A program made the position numbers and the translations under genes. Below are positions 1-9,822 of a DNA stretch of 64,000 nucleotides, in pieces. Position 1 is the first letter of the stretch, and each line of letters begins with the position of its first letter. Source of the DNA: Symbiodinium sp. CCMP2592. Lineage: Eukaryota; Sar; Dinophyceae; Suessiales; Symbiodiniaceae. The stretch lies in assembly GCA_905221615.1 (NCBI GenBank), contig CAJNDT010002002.1, positions 248,001 to 312,000 on the forward strand. The letters are read 5' to 3'. The notes below the pieces were generated by a model. It was not told where the DNA came from. It did no database searches and saw only the letters and a program-made list of their open reading frames with translations.

Positions 1-42
1 GTTCTCAGTGCTCGTTTTGCTCTTCCGAGGATTCTGAACCGA

Positions 43-218
43 CGGTTGATGGGTTGCTTTAACGGGATCTAGAAGGGTACCTTTAAGGGGTTCGTTTAAA
101 GGGATCTGTAGGGTGTTAGGGTTTTAGGGTTTAGGGTGATGACATAAATCCGAAACTATTGGAATTATGGTAATTATATGCTTTATGATGGGTAATGCAG
201 GGTTTATATCATCAACCG
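43..218. mobile_element. Family A palindromic element carrying an S-unit
   Basis: The left end starts CGGTTGATG and the right end is GGTTTATATCATCAACCGTA, the family A terminus. Between the left end and the second GTGATGACATAAATCC lies about 80 bp of S-type sequence (GGGATCTAGAAGG ... TTAGGGTTTAGGG). This is the same arrangement as the copy at 63785. Confidence 0.65.
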
Positions 219-220
219 TA

Positions 221-551
221 CCACCTTGCTCTTAGAGGTACTTAGAACTAAGTTTTAGTGTTGGGTTCCGATAGTCCCTAGGCTGCTTCGGATTGGAATT
301 TCGGCTAGGGGTCTAAGTTTAGTATAGGCTTATGCAGTAAGACTAGCTATAGTCAACCTTAGGAGTTGTTGGCTCCTCTGCCCAAAAGCGCTAAGTGAAG
401 GTTTAGTGTTGATTGGGGATGTACAAGGTGCTATAGGCTCTCCAAAATCACTTCGTTGTTTGGGTGTGATTTCCTTCTGCCACTGTCTTCTGGGCTTTTG
501 AGGTGGTATGTAACGGATTCGGGTTAATTAATCCTTTAAACTCTTGCCCTC
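221..551. other. Non-repetitive spacer, nothing recognised
   Basis: AT-rich sequence with no recognisable gene. It includes TTCTAAGT/GGCTAGGGGTCTAAGTT fragments that recur near 38520 and 40530, so a decayed repeat family is likely. Confidence 0.4.
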
Positions 552-671
552 CACCTTTGTGACATGTTCATTGTACTTCCGGCTGAGTTCCGGCAGAAGC
601 CGGAAAGCACCATGGGAGAAGCGCTCCGTCTGACTTCTCGTCGACCCGACTGCGATAGGGTGAAGTGTCTC
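552..671 (+). CDS. Candidate exon, unknown protein
   Basis: An open segment reading LCDMFIVLPAEFRQKPEST and on through MGEALRLTSRRPDCDRVK before running into TTTAGGG repeats. The residue mix looks like ordinary protein and the GC content is above the flanks. No family recognised. Short open frames are common by chance, so composition is the only support. Confidence 0.35.
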
Positions 672-699
672 GGGTTTTGGGGTTTAGGGGTTTTAGGAT

Positions 700-812
700 T
701 TTAGGCTTTTTAGGGTTCAGGGTTTTAGGGTTTAGGAGTTAGGGGTTAGGTTTTAGGGTTTAGAGGTTTAGGGTTTGAGGGGTTAGGGTTTAGCGTTTGG
801 TTTGGGGGTTTC
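700..812 (+). repeat. Degenerate TTTAGGG array
   Basis: About fifteen variants of TTTAGGG in a row (TTTTAGGATTTTAGG, GGGTTAGGTTTTAGGG), G-rich strand forward. Confidence 0.85.
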
Positions 813-893
813 GCAATTGTGCGACTAGGTAGCAAGCCCGTAGCCATGAACTGCACACCCCAGTTCCTTGTTCAGGCAAGCTAGCTTTTTGCC

Positions 894-992
894 AAAGCCT
901 CCAAAACCCCTTAATTAAGGAATATACCTTAAATTATAACAGGATCCCTATTATAATTGTATACTCCTTCATTCAGGGGTTTTGAGCTCTGG
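894..992. mobile_element. Family B palindromic element
   Basis: The left arm is GCCTCCAAAACCCCTTAATT, followed by the family core (TTAAATTATAACAGGATCCC), and the right arm is a decayed GGGGTTTTGAGCTCTGG. One arm has drifted, consistent with an old copy. Confidence 0.75.
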
Positions 993-995
993 CTT

Positions 996-1347
996 GCCAA
1001 AGCTGCAGTCGGCTGGAGTGGACGTGTCAGAGTTCAACCCCGACTTCGTTGAGCGAAATCTGACGGCCACCTGGCCGTAAACTACGGTCAGGACGCTTCC
1101 CAGCGGTGCGGAGGTCCTCATGTGTGAGGTGCCAGGCCATGATTGCTTCACGAATTCGGCAGATTTGAAGGAGACGCCGGTGCGGTCCGACAGGCAGTAC
1201 ATGATGCTTTCGCGCGGCAGTCTCGTACTGAAGGACAAGCAGCAGATGCGGCTGCTCCAGTTTTGGTCCACCCGCATGTCCTGCCAGGTCAAACCTAGGT
1301 TACCCTGCGATTCCCTCAAATTTGAAGCAGAGCTCACTAGTTCTTAA
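996..1347 (+). pseudogene. Reading-frame relic with one in-frame TAA
   Basis: One frame reads LQSAGVDVSEFNPDFVERNL then TATWP, stops at TAA (1078-1080), and continues in the same frame through SGAEVLMCEVPGHDCFTNSA, LKETPVRSDRQYMMLSRGSL and a further 46 codons to a terminal TAA at 1345. Both halves have ordinary protein composition, so this resembles one coding block of about 115 residues broken by a single stop. The opposite strand is also open (969-1337) but is Ser-rich and less convincing. An intron starting just before TAA (GTAAAC) is an alternative. Protein family not recognised. Confidence 0.4.
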
Positions 1348-1492
1348 CCTGTATTTCGTGGGCCGTATCAGGCCAGCTGCATTTCAGTTACTTCTTCTTC
1401 TGCAGCTTAAATTCGATTAAACGTTTGGGGCCCCGAAACCGTAAACCCTTCACTTTAAACTTCAAAACTCTAAGCTCAAGGCCCTAAGGCCG

Positions 1493-1690
1493 CCGAAAAT
1501 AGGGGACCTTAAATCTCGTACCCTAAATAGTAGGATCCTTATTATATAAGGACCCCCAAAATGCGGTACCTATTGATTTTCGGAGACTCTAAGCCCTTAT
1601 AGAGCCCTTTACACGAACCCTTATATTGCCCTTATAGCAACCCTCTAAAGGAACCCTAAGGTACCCATAATTTTCGGAAACTCCCATGTA
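1493..1690. mobile_element. Family E palindromic element, expanded
   Basis: A CCGAAAATAGGGGACC arm, a core with CCTAAATAGTAGGATCC and TATAAGGACCCCCAAAATG, and an outer right end TTTTCGGAAACTCCCATGTA. An extra block of CCCTTATAG-type sequence (1590-1660) separates two right-hand arm copies. Confidence 0.65.
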
Positions 1691-1708
1691 GGCTGTTTGT
1701 TTTACAGC

Positions 1709-1790
1709 CTGATCGTGCGCAACGGCTTCATCGTGTTCACGTGCTCCACTGGTCCGAATGGCATCTCTAGCGTGCCTCGCCTTGCAGGGT
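1709..1790 (+). CDS. Candidate exon, unknown
   Basis: Follows TGTTTGTTTTACAG, a good 3' splice-site context, and reads SLIVRNGFIVFTCSTGPNG then ISSVPRLAG before TTTGG/TTTAGGG repeats. The acceptor-like context raises confidence over other islands. No family recognised. Confidence 0.42.
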
Positions 1791-1796
1791 TTTGGC

Positions 1797-2505
1797 TTTG
1801 GGGTTTAACGTTTGGGGTTTCGGGTTTGGGGTTTAGGGTAAGGGTACGACAAGCTTTGCAAGAAAGGTTCTATGAGGTTTGCAATGAGGGTTCCATGAAA
1901 GGTTTGCAACCAGGACTCTTGAAGGTTAACTCTAAGGGTTCTACAAGGTACAAGGGCTACTAGACGCGGTATCAGGGACACTACCAGGGTACGAAAAAGG
2001 CTTGCAAACTGGTTCCCTACGGAAGAATGTCAGGTGCATGATTTAGTGGTGTTTTTTTCCTGAATATGCCAGAAATCATGGGTGCTGGGATGTCCGGGTA
2101 CCGGGCTTAGGTTTTCGCCCAAGGTCAAACGAAACCTTAAAAGCCTTCAACACCCCCAGACTTTAGGCCCGGGACCCCCGGCCGGGGGGCCCGGCCCCTA
2201 CCCCAAAACCTTCAGCCAAGGTGGTCATCGACCCGAAACCCTAACCCCTAAGCCCTAAACCCTTAACCCGTAACTCCTAAACCCCAACCCCTAAGCCTTA
2301 AACCCTAAAACCCCTAAACCCCTAAACCCCCCCTAAACCCCTAAGCCCCAAACCCCTAAACCTCGAAGCCCCTAAGCCCAAGGTGGTCTTCTACCCGAAA
2401 CCCTCAGCCCCAAACCCTGGCCTTCGAAAGCGCGACAGACCTCTGCAGAGAGAAAATCCGTTGCCCTTGCAAAAGAAAATCCTAAACCCCTAAGGTAAAA
2501 GCCAG
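1797..2505. other. Telomere-like and low-complexity spacer
   Basis: TTTGGGG/TTTAGGG variants to about 1845, then 'aaggtt(c/t)' repeats, then a C-rich stretch with long CCCTAAACCCC runs (2230-2380). The motif AAGGTGGTCATC(G/T)ACCCG recurs at 2219, 2379, 2832, 3019 and 3114, indicating another dispersed short repeat. Confidence 0.6.
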
Positions 2506-2592
2506 AAAGTTGGAATATAATTATCCTAACCCTTCTATGGTAAATTAGAGGGTATCCTACCATGAAACCATATTCCAACTTTCTGGAGTTTC
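2506..2592. mobile_element. Family D palindromic element
   Basis: AAAAGCCAGAAAGTTGGAAT on the left pairs with ATTCCAACTTTCTGGAGTTT on the right around an AT-rich core. A short copy of family D. Confidence 0.8.
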
Positions 2593-2617
2593 CTATAACC
2601 CCTAAACTCTAAGCCCG

Positions 2618-2747
2618 GATGTATAGTGAACCCCAGAAAGATGGGACATAGATTTAGGATGATTCATGCTGGGATTCCTTATACTTTGCTTTAAGGGCAC
2701 GAGGCCAATGATGTTCCAACTTTCCGGCTTCTACTGTAGGGGCCTAG
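2618..2747. mobile_element. Family D palindromic element
   Basis: TATAGTGAACCCCAGAAAGA at the left and CCAACTTTCCGGCTTCTACT plus GTA at the right. TA is present at both outer ends. Confidence 0.8.
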
Positions 2748-3142
2748 ATGACTAGAATAGTTGGAGCCCGTCATGCTGTAATCAAAATAAGAAACACCCC
2801 AAATAGTATCGGTAATTATTAAGGCCCAAACCCAAGGTGGTCATCTACCCGAAACCCTACACCCCTATGTAGGAGCCTTAGCCCGTCATACTATAATCAA
2901 AATAAGGAACCCCCAAAACAGCATCCTGTATTTTTGTCCTGCCCAAGCGCAAGGTGTACTATAATTATAAGAAGGAGCCCCCAAAATAGTATCGGTAATT
3001 ATGAAGGCCTAAACCCAAGGTGGTCATCTACCCGCACATCCCTAACCCCTAAACCCCAAACCCCGAAACCCCTAAACCCCTAAGCCCTAAACCATTTTTT
3101 CCTGCCCAAACCCAAGGTGGTCATCTACCCGCACATCGACTG

Positions 3143-3206
3143 TCCCAGCTCCGGTGCGGATCTGAGCGACACTCGGAGCTGCACTGGTGTGGAGAGGGCT
3201 TAGGAC
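3143..3206 (+). CDS. Candidate micro-exon
   Basis: Reads DCPSSGADLSDTRSCTGVER then A and a stop. Higher GC than the CCCTAAA repeats on both sides. Composition is the only support. Confidence 0.28.
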
Positions 3207-3368
3207 GAGGCTGCGGGCTTTAGGCTTAGGGATCAGGCTCTGAGGCTTAGGGTCTCTTGTAACCCGTCCTAAGCCCTAAACCTGAACCCTTACATTCCGA
3301 GCCCTAAACTAAGCCGTTAAACCCTGGAGCCTAAACCGAAAAAGCCCTAAAAACCCAAGCCCCGAATG

Positions 3369-3497
3369 TTTGAACCTCCAGAGACGTCCCAAATCTCGCA
3401 TGTTGAGGACTGGATGCAGCTGCTTCCTTTTGCGCTCGTCTACAACCTGGTGTTTAGTGCCTTGCATGAAACTAAAGCTTCGGGCTTGGTGGCGTAG
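3369..3497 (+). CDS. Candidate terminal exon, unknown protein
   Basis: Reads FEPPETSQISHVEDWMQLLP then FALVYNLVFSALHETKASGL and VA before TAG. The mix of an acidic start and a hydrophobic helix (LLPFALVYNLVFSAL) looks like genuine protein. The reverse strand is also open (3309-3527) but basic and less plausible. No family recognised. Confidence 0.42.
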   Translation, partial: FEPPETSQISHVEDWMQLLPFALVYNLVFSALHETKASGLVA

Positions 3498-3621
3498 ATT
3501 TACGGATGAACATATCTTTATACTCACAACCCGGGACTAGGCGCTATGCCCTTGACGGCGGATCAAGATGTTTGGCCCAATGATTGCCATGCAGGTCCTA
3601 TACTCGCCTGTGGTGCTAATG

Positions 3622-3722
3622 TAGGAACCTGAATAAGAAGCCCTGGGCCCATAACCCTTCAAATAGTAGGATTCATTTCAGGAACCCTAATACAGGCCCA
3701 GGGTTTCTTAATCAGGTTCCTT
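3622..3722. mobile_element. Family L palindromic element
   Basis: GGAACCTGAATAAGAAGCCC on the left matches the inverse of GGGTTTCTTAATCAGGTTCC on the right. Further partial copies lie at 3805-3830, 14230, 49378 and 56650. Confidence 0.7.
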
Positions 3723-3839
3723 CATTACCCTTATAGATCCCTTATAGTCCCCTTGTAGATCCCTTATCGTAACCCTTATAGACCCCTTTAAAGGAACCCT
3801 CAGGCCGAAGGTGTCTTAATCAGGTTCCTACATTACCTA

Positions 3840-3925
3840 GTTTTGGTCGCTGTGTTGAGCCTCAAAGACGCCAGTTTACATCCTAAGAAGGATCCTCAAC
3901 CCGATCGCTCAGCCTAAGAAAGCTC
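3840..3925 (+). CDS. Candidate micro-exon
   Basis: Reads VLVAVLSLKDASLHPKKDPQ and PDRSA to a stop. Preceded by a partial family L arm and followed by TTTAGGG repeats. Weak support. Confidence 0.25.
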
Positions 3926-4261
3926 GGTGCAGGATTTAGGGTTCAGGGTTTAGGGTTTAGGGGTTTAGGGTTTAAGCCCCTCCTTCAACCCTCAACCCGA
4001 AACCCTCAACCCAAAACCCTTTAAAAAGAACCCTTAAAGGAACCCCTTGAAAAGGGCCCTTAAAAGAACCAGCCCTAAATCCTAAACCCTCAACCCCAAG
4101 CCGTAAACCGACAAACGTTCAGCCCTCGAACCCTAAACCCCCAAACTCATAAAGGAGCCTTACAGGAACCCTTTGAGGAACCCTTAAAGGAACCCCTAAA
4201 AGAGCACTCTTTAAGGGAACCGCTAAAAGAGCACCCTTAAAGGAACCCTTAAAGGAACCCT

Positions 4262-4560
4262 TAAAGGAACCCTTACGAATCCTAAACCCTAAACCTTCAA
4301 CTCTAAACCCTAAAATACCCTAAACCCTAACCCTTAAAAGAACCCTTAAAGGAACCCTTAAAGGAACCCTTACGAATCCTAAACCCTAAACCTTCAACTC
4401 TAAACCCTAAAATACCCTAAACCCTAACCCTTAAAAGAACCCTTAAAGGAACCCTTAAAGGAACCCTTACGAATCCTAAACCCTAAACCTTCAACTCTAA
4501 ACCCTAAAATACCCTAAACCCTAACCCTTAAAAGAACCCTTCAAGGAACCCTTAAAGGAC
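4262..4560. repeat. 97 bp tandem repeat, about three copies
   Basis: The anchor TTACGAATCCTAAACCCTAA starts near 4272, 4369 and 4466, a 97 bp period. Each unit joins a CCCTAAA block (with AACCTTCAACTC) to a block of CCCTTAAAGGAA units. Confidence 0.9.
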
Positions 4561-4627
4561 CCTTAAAGGAACCCTTAAAGGAACCCTTAAAGGACCCTTA
4601 AAGGAACCCTTAAAGGGAGCCCTTGCG

Positions 4628-4726
4628 AACAGAGGCCTCGGCTTTACCTTCCTCGTCTTCCACGCGGCGCGGAAGGTGGCGGAGCACTTGGTGAAGAGCA
4701 ACTTCCACGATCGAGGCGAACCCGAG
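4628..4726 (+). CDS. Candidate exon, RRM-like fragment
   Basis: Reads NRGLGFTFLVFHAARKVAEH then LVKSNFHDRGEPEV. RGLGFTFL resembles the RNP1 motif of RNA-recognition domains ([RK]G[FY][GA]F[VIL]x[FY]), followed by an alpha-helix-like segment as expected. It is only about 33 codons, so the family call is tentative. Decayed DNA copies of its last 25-30 bases (CGATCGAGGCGAACCCGAGG) recur at about 4804, 4959 and 5398. Confidence 0.38.
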
Positions 4727-5039
4727 GTTTCCTTTAAGGGTTTCTTCCGGGCTTCCTGTAAGGGATCTATAAGTTTAAGGGTTTCTTCAGTATGCTCATA
4801 GTAACTTCCGCGATCGAGGGGAACCCAAGCTCGTAGTAACGGTAAAGGGTATAGGGTTTAGGGTTTAGGGTAGTAACCGGAAAGGATATAGGTTCAGGGT
4901 TCATAGTAGCGGCTATCTAAGGAATGTATAGGGTTTAGGGTTTCGGTATGCTCATAGTAACTTCGAGATCGAGGCAAACCCAAGGTATCCTTTAAAGGTT
5001 GTTTCAGGTGTTCTTTTACGGTTCCTTTTAGGGGTTCCT

Positions 5040-5828
5040 TTAAGGTAAGGGATTTATAATAAAGTTTGCTCAAGGGGTTCCTTGGAGGGATCTATAAAGG
5101 ATCTATAAGGGATCTATAATACGGGTTCTACAAGGGACCTATAATGGATTTATAAGGGTTCTACAAGGGATTCTTACGGGGTTCCTTTAGGGGGTCTATA
5201 GGGGTTGTACAGGGGTTTATTAAGGGGTTCCTTTACCTTAGACAGTGAACGGCAGATTTTTCTTTTTGGTTTTACATATATATATATATATTATTATTAT
5301 TACTAGTTCTATCTCAGACAGTTTGAACTTTTTGGGGCCCGGTTGTTGGAGAAGAGAGTTAAGGGATCTACAGGGCTTAGGGGTTTTTGTTTGCTCATAG
5401 TGACTTTGAGACCAAGGCGAGCCGAAGCTCGTGGTAACGGTTCCTTTAAGGTTCAGCAGTAAAGGATATAGGGTATGGGGTTTAGGGCTCATAATAACGA
5501 TACAGGGTTTAGGGTTTAGGGCTCACAGTAGCGATAAAGGGTTTAGGCTTTAGGGTTTGGGGCTCATAGTAACGGTGAGTAGGCTTATAAGCAGGGTTCC
5601 TGTAAGGGTTCTCTAGGGTTTGGTTCGTTTAAGGGTTCCTTTAAGGTTTTCTATTAACGATAAAGGATAAAGGGTTTAAGGGTCTAGGGTTTGGGGTATA
5701 GGGTGTAGGGTACGATGCAGGATACACCATGTCCAAACATAGCAATGATAACAAACAGCAAAAGTAAATGGATAGCAATGGTATAGTATCAAATCAAAGT
5801 AGTGACTGTAATTAGAAGAACATTCACA
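5040..5828. other. S-type and TTTAGGG spacer with a short AT microsatellite
   Basis: Made of GGGATCTATAAGGG and GGTTCCTTTAAGG units, TTTAGGG runs, and (TA)n at 5275-5291. The phrase CTCATAGTAAC plus GGTAAAGGGTATAGGG recurs four to five times between 4795 and 5575, a loose tandem repeat of about 100-150 bp. Confidence 0.6.
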
Positions 5829-5898
5829 TCAGCCAAATTGGTCAGAACGATAAACATCGAGGCCGGCACGGCGTGGAAGTATAGCTGTATGGCATAGG

Positions 5899-6306
5899 TT
5901 GAATTTGCTTTCAATGTTTTTTTGTGAAGTGCTGCAGCCACAATGGGAGCGGCCCAACAACGCCGGACCCCTCCCAGGCGCTGAAGTCGAGTTCGCCATT
6001 GATCTGCAGCTCACGTGTCTGGAAGGCTGTCGCATCTTCTTGACGAAGAATGATGTGCGTCAGACTCCTGACTGGCTGTCAAACTGGTAATTGATGTACG
6101 CGTATGATCGCCGGACTGGCAAGCCTGTTTGGTTCAACAGGTCTTACGAGCTTACTCGAGCTCGCGTCTCGAACGCCAGGGAAGCCTACACCAAGCGACA
6201 GGAAATTCTTAGTGTATTCAATCAGGACTTGATTGATCGCACGGCGGGAACCGACGCCAATTGCATCATGGACTATATTGAGAAGTCGTACCCCGTTGAG
6301 AATTAA
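5899..6306 (+). pseudogene. Two-part reading frame with one in-frame TAA, unknown
   Basis: The frame reads MNLLSMFFCEVLQPQWERPN and 43 more codons, stops at TAA (6088-6090), and continues in the same frame as MYAYDRRTGKPVWFNRSYEL and on to ...MDYIEKSYPVEN, ending at TAA 6304. Both parts have convincing protein composition (aromatic, charged, no repeats) and the region is richer in GC than its flanks. Either a single stop inactivates a coding block of about 135 residues, or a small intron spans the TAA. Protein family not recognised. Confidence 0.5.
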
Positions 6307-6479
6307 GATCTCAGATGGGTTGAATTCATTGGTGCGTTGATGGAAATGGAAAACCCGACAGATCGCAGCCCTCAACGCTAAACCCAAAACTCGATACCGT
6401 TTCAGGCCTTCAAGCAAAACACTGCAGGGTCGAAGCCCGCTACAATCGTTTAAAGCCCTACAAACTGCTCCCGAAACTC

Positions 6480-6816
6480 TCAAGGAAACCCTAAGCGTAA
6501 ACCCAAAGTCTAGCTGTCCTAAACCTTAAACCCAAAAACCCTAACCCCCAACCCCTCAACCCCCCCAACCGCTAAAGCCTAAACCCCCAACCCTGGAAAT
6601 GGAAAATGCTCCCCGAAGCCCTACAACCTCCTCACGGAACTCTCAAAAAAAACCCTAACTCTGGCAGTCCTACGCACTGCTCACCGAAGCCTTAAACCTA
6701 AACCCTAAACCCTAATCCCTAAACCCTAAACCCTAATCCCTAAACCCTATCACCGAAGCCCCACGTGCCCGAAATTCTGGTCAGGCCCCTGGCACTTCGT
6801 AGCGACGGAGTCCCGG
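6480..6816 (-). repeat. Degenerate CCCTAAA-rich stretch
   Basis: CCCTAAACC variants, with CGGAACTCTCAAAAAAAACC and CACCGAAGCC phrases repeated two or three times. Confidence 0.75.
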
Positions 6817-7030
6817 CTGTTCAGTGGTACACTTTCTTGCTTTCAGATTTCTGGGTTCCTCTTCTAAAATAAGAAGCCTAAAAAAGTGTGTGGATCGCCC
6901 TCTAAATTAGGGCCCCTTTTTGGGTCCTTATTATAATATGGCACCTAATATTTAGAGTACCCCAAAAAGGGACCATGATTTTGACAACCACCCATATACT
7001 TTTCCCCAGTGGGTTACTGAAGAGCCTAGG
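6817..7030. mobile_element. Family F palindromic element with a nested family Q insertion
   Basis: The left arm GGCTGTTCAGTGGTACACTT and right arm CCCAGTGGGTTACTGAAGAG plus CCTAG match intact copies at 32857 and 42356. About 90 bp (6890-6992, with CCCCTTTTTGGGTCC and TTTTGACAACCACCCATA) is absent from those copies and matches family Q at 46322. Confidence 0.75.
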
Positions 7031-7129
7031 AGTTCCGGGACACCTACATCTGGTGGCTGTTCCTGAAGATGATGAAGGCCCTTCTCTCTGCGGGGGGGGG
7101 GGGAGGGGGAGTTTTGCAAGGTTTAGGTT

Positions 7130-7210
7130 AAGGTTTAGGGGTTTAGGGTTTAGGGTTTAGGGTTTAGGGGTTTAGGGTTTAGGGGTTTAGGGTTTAGGGT
7201 TCAGGGTTTA
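7130..7210 (+). repeat. TTTAGGG array
   Basis: About eleven TTTAGGG or TTTAGGGG units in tandem. Confidence 0.9.
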
Positions 7211-7394
7211 GGATTTACGGGTTTGCCAAGGTTTAGGTTAAGGCTTTTAGGGTCCAAGGTTTTAGGATTTGGCGTTGCGTTTCAGGGGTTCTTCTTCGAT
7301 TCTGTAGTTCAGTGTCTAGGGTTTAGCGATGAAGCGCCTTTCTTTCCAAGCCCCTCCTTCCCGTCATTCAAACTACTAACCCCTAACCCTTACA

Positions 7395-7475
7395 GTGGAG
7401 GACCTGCAGATCAACATCCTGGCGGCCGTGTTTACGAATTTGGGCTCCATCCAGCTGCGCCCCGGCCCTACCTAG
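7395..7475 (+). CDS. Candidate exon, unknown
   Basis: After CCCTTACAG the sequence reads VEDLQINILAAVFTNLGSIQ then LRPGPT and a stop. The acceptor-like border and alternation of hydrophobic and polar residues favour a real exon. Family unknown. Confidence 0.42.
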   Translation: MEDLQINILAAVFTNLGSIQLRPGPT

Positions 7476-7809
7476 AAACTTTCTCAGAGGTTTAGGGTCA
7501 ATCAAGGGTCTAGGTTCAGGGTTTAGGGTTCAGGGTTTAGAGGTAGCCCGGTACAACCATCAAAAAAAGCTTAAGGGACCCTTATACAATCCTTATAGAA
7601 CCGTCCTCTGGTGTCTGGCATTCGGGGATTGGGGGCTTCATGTTGACATGAGACAAAGCCGCTGCCGTTACTAGGATTAGCAAAGGGGTCGTAATGTTTT
7701 GGCCCTAAGTAAAGTCTACAAAAAGGTCGTTTCTGCTCCCCGTAGCGGGTTTATTGCCTGCGAGAAGCAAAGTGGCTCGAACTTAAACCCTGAGCCTAGA
7801 GTTTAAATT

Positions 7810-8037
7810 GTGGCTTTGACTTTCAAAAGTGTCGATCCGAGTGGTTGCAGTGTGACAGGGTACCAAGGACCACCTAAACATAAAGATCCCGCAGTCATCA
7901 GAAACATGTTTTTCTGGCATCCCCGTACTACAGAAGCCAAAATATTTACCAATTCTATTCTTAGGTTGCCTTATTATACGCAAAAGGCAAATGGGCCCCA
8001 AAGCCCTATTCCAATCATTAAGGCCCCCTACATTTAG
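7810..8037 (+). CDS. Candidate exon merging into a decayed family H arm
   Basis: Reads LTFKSVDPSGCSVTGYQGPP and KHKDPAVIRNMFFWHP. From about 7940 the DNA resembles family H (TATTTACCAATTCTATTC, TTAAGGCCCC), so only 7810-7930 is proposed as coding. The opposite frame (7783-8061) is also open. Confidence 0.3.
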   Translation: MALTFKSVDPSGCSVTGYQGPPKHKDPAVIRNMFFWHPRTTEAKIFTNSILRLPYYTQKANGPQSPIPIIKAPYI

Positions 8038-8235
8038 AGCGTGATGGACAAAATCCTGCATTGCCCATTACAAGGAATAGACCATAGTCCCCATAGTTTA
8101 GAGTCCTTAGGGTCATGCAGGATCTTGTCCATCAACAGTATTATCGCCCCTGTATTACACCGGGTCATTTCAGGCTTTCAGTCTCTCTGTGTAGGACGTC
8201 GGACGCGGAGGACCAGCAAAAAGCTGCGGTTTACT

Positions 8236-8337
8236 ACTGTTGATGACATAAAGCCTGCATTACCCCTAAGAAGGAATATGCCATAACTCCTATAGTTTAG
8301 GGTCATTAAGGTAACGCAGGATTTATATCATCAACCG
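8236..8337. mobile_element. Family A palindromic element (first of a tandem pair)
   Basis: Left TGTTGATGACATAAAGCCTG, right GGATTTATATCATCAACCGG. It abuts the next copy and shares the central CCGG. Confidence 0.85.
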
Positions 8338-8440
8338 GTTGATGATAAAAAAATCCTGCATTACCTCAAGGGCCGTAAACTATGGGAATCATGGTATCTT
8401 CCTTATTATGGGTCATGCAGGATTCATATCATCAACCGTG
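8333..8440. mobile_element. Family A palindromic element (second of a tandem pair)
   Basis: Left CGGTTGATGATAAAAAAATC, right CATGCAGGATTCATATCATC plus AACCG. Confidence 0.85.
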
Positions 8441-8511
8441 GGGTACCTCAGGGTGCTGTTCAAAGGGTTACGATAAGGGTACTATAAGGGTTCCGTTAAA
8501 GGGCTCCATAA

Positions 8512-8620
8512 GGGTTTAGAGTTTCCGGAAATGGGGGGGGGGTTCGTTATTCTGGGGTCCTTATAATAAGGATCCTAGCAATCCGACTATGTGGGGTGCT
8601 ATATTTGGATCCTGTTTAGG
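8512..8620. mobile_element. Family E relic
   Basis: AGTTTCCGGAAATGGGGGGG and TCCTTATAATAAGGATCCTA match one half of family E. The right arm is lost. Confidence 0.5.
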
Positions 8621-9457
8621 GGTTCAGGGTGTTAGGGTTTAGGCGGTTCACGGTTTAGGGTTTGCGGGTTTAGGGTTTATGAGTTCAGGGTCATGACTTC
8701 CACATCCAAGGCTCAGCACTGCGGTGGTGTCGACGCTGTATGGATATCTCTGCGCTCACCACCATCCATTCAGGGACCCGGTGTGGGGTTCAACCCTACA
8801 CCCTAACACCCCAAACCCAAGCCCTAAACCCTATAAACCCTAAACCAAAGCCATAAATCCTACAAGGTTTGGGGTTTAAGGGCTCAGGGGCTTGAGGTTT
8901 TCAGGGGCTCACGGTTTCGTGCTGTTTGAGGGTTTGCGGTTGTGGGTTGGCCTAAACCCTAAACCGAATCCTAAACCCCAGCCCTCAACCTAATCCTAAT
9001 TAAATTCTAAACCCAACCCTTATATAACCCTTTCCCTTAACCTAATCCTACATCTAATCCTAAACCCTAACCCTAAACCTAATCCTAAACCCGAATCCTA
9101 AACCCCTGCCTGCCCTTCCGCGTTTCAGGCGTTTTTTTTCGGGTAGGGTCGGATTTCAGGTTTTGAGTTTAGGGATTTTGGGTTTAGGGTTTTTGGGCTT
9201 GAAGCTGTCTGTTTTTTCGAAAAAACTCGTAGGGTTTTAGTTTAGGGATTTTGGATTTTTGGGCTTGCAGCTGTCTGTGGTTTGGGTGTAGGTTTTCGTT
9301 GTCTTCGGGCCCTAAAGCCTATGAGCCCTTATAATCCCTGCAGGCCTCTAAAACCTGTAAACGGGTGGTTGTCAAGATTAAGGGATCCTAATTTTGACAA
9401 CTACCAAGACCCTACAAGCCCTGATGGCACTTTGAGGTATCGTAGTATCGCTTGTAT
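8620..9457. other. Telomere-like spacer with one short coding-like island
   Basis: Mainly CCCTAAA and TTTAGGG variants. The stretch 8696-8790 is richer in GC and opens as DFHIQGSALRWCRRCMDISA. A GGTTGTCAAGATT...TTTTGACAACTACC hairpin (9366-9410) belongs to family Q. A direct repeat of TTTTTGGGCTTG(A/C)AGCTGTCTGT lies at 9193 and 9256. Confidence 0.5.
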
Positions 9458-9614
9458 GGCCCAGAGCCTCCAAAACCCCTTCATTAAGGAATATACCTTA
9501 AACTATAACAGGATCCCTATTATAATTTAAGGTATAACTTAAACTATAACAGGATCCCTATTATAATTTAAGGTATACCTTAAATTATAGCAGGATCCCT
9601 ATTATAGTTTAAGG
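9458..9614. mobile_element. Family B element with tripled core
   Basis: Starts CCCAGAGCCTCCAAAACCCC. The core phrase ATAACAGGATCCCTATTATA is present three times in tandem (about 35 bp spacing) and the right arm is missing. Confidence 0.8.
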
Positions 9615-9619
9615 TGTAA

Positions 9620-9712
9620 CCAGTGCCTCCGAATGTCGTGCCTGATTTCTCTGGGCAGCAACGAGGTGCTCCTGAGTTGGCTGCTGCGCTTTCTGAGCTC
9701 GGAGGCTCCATT
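9620..9712 (+). CDS. Candidate exon between two B elements
   Basis: Reads PVPPNVVPDFSGQQRGAPEL then AAALSELGGSI, ending where a family B element begins. Composition is typical of a flexible linker plus helix. The next island starts directly after that B element, suggesting B lies in an intron or has split a coding block. Confidence 0.42.
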
Positions 9713-9713
9713 T

Positions 9714-9822
9714 CCCAGAGCCTCCAAAACCCTTTAATTAAGGAATATACCTTAAATTATAACAGGATCCCTATTATAATTTAAGGCATATTGCTTAATT
9801 AAGGGGTTTTGGAGGCTCTGGG
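9714..9822. mobile_element. Family B palindromic element, near-perfect
   Basis: CCCAGAGCCTCCAAAACCCT and AGGGGTTTTGGAGGCTCTGG are near-perfect inverted ends around the AT-rich core. It sits between two coding-like islands. Confidence 0.9.
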
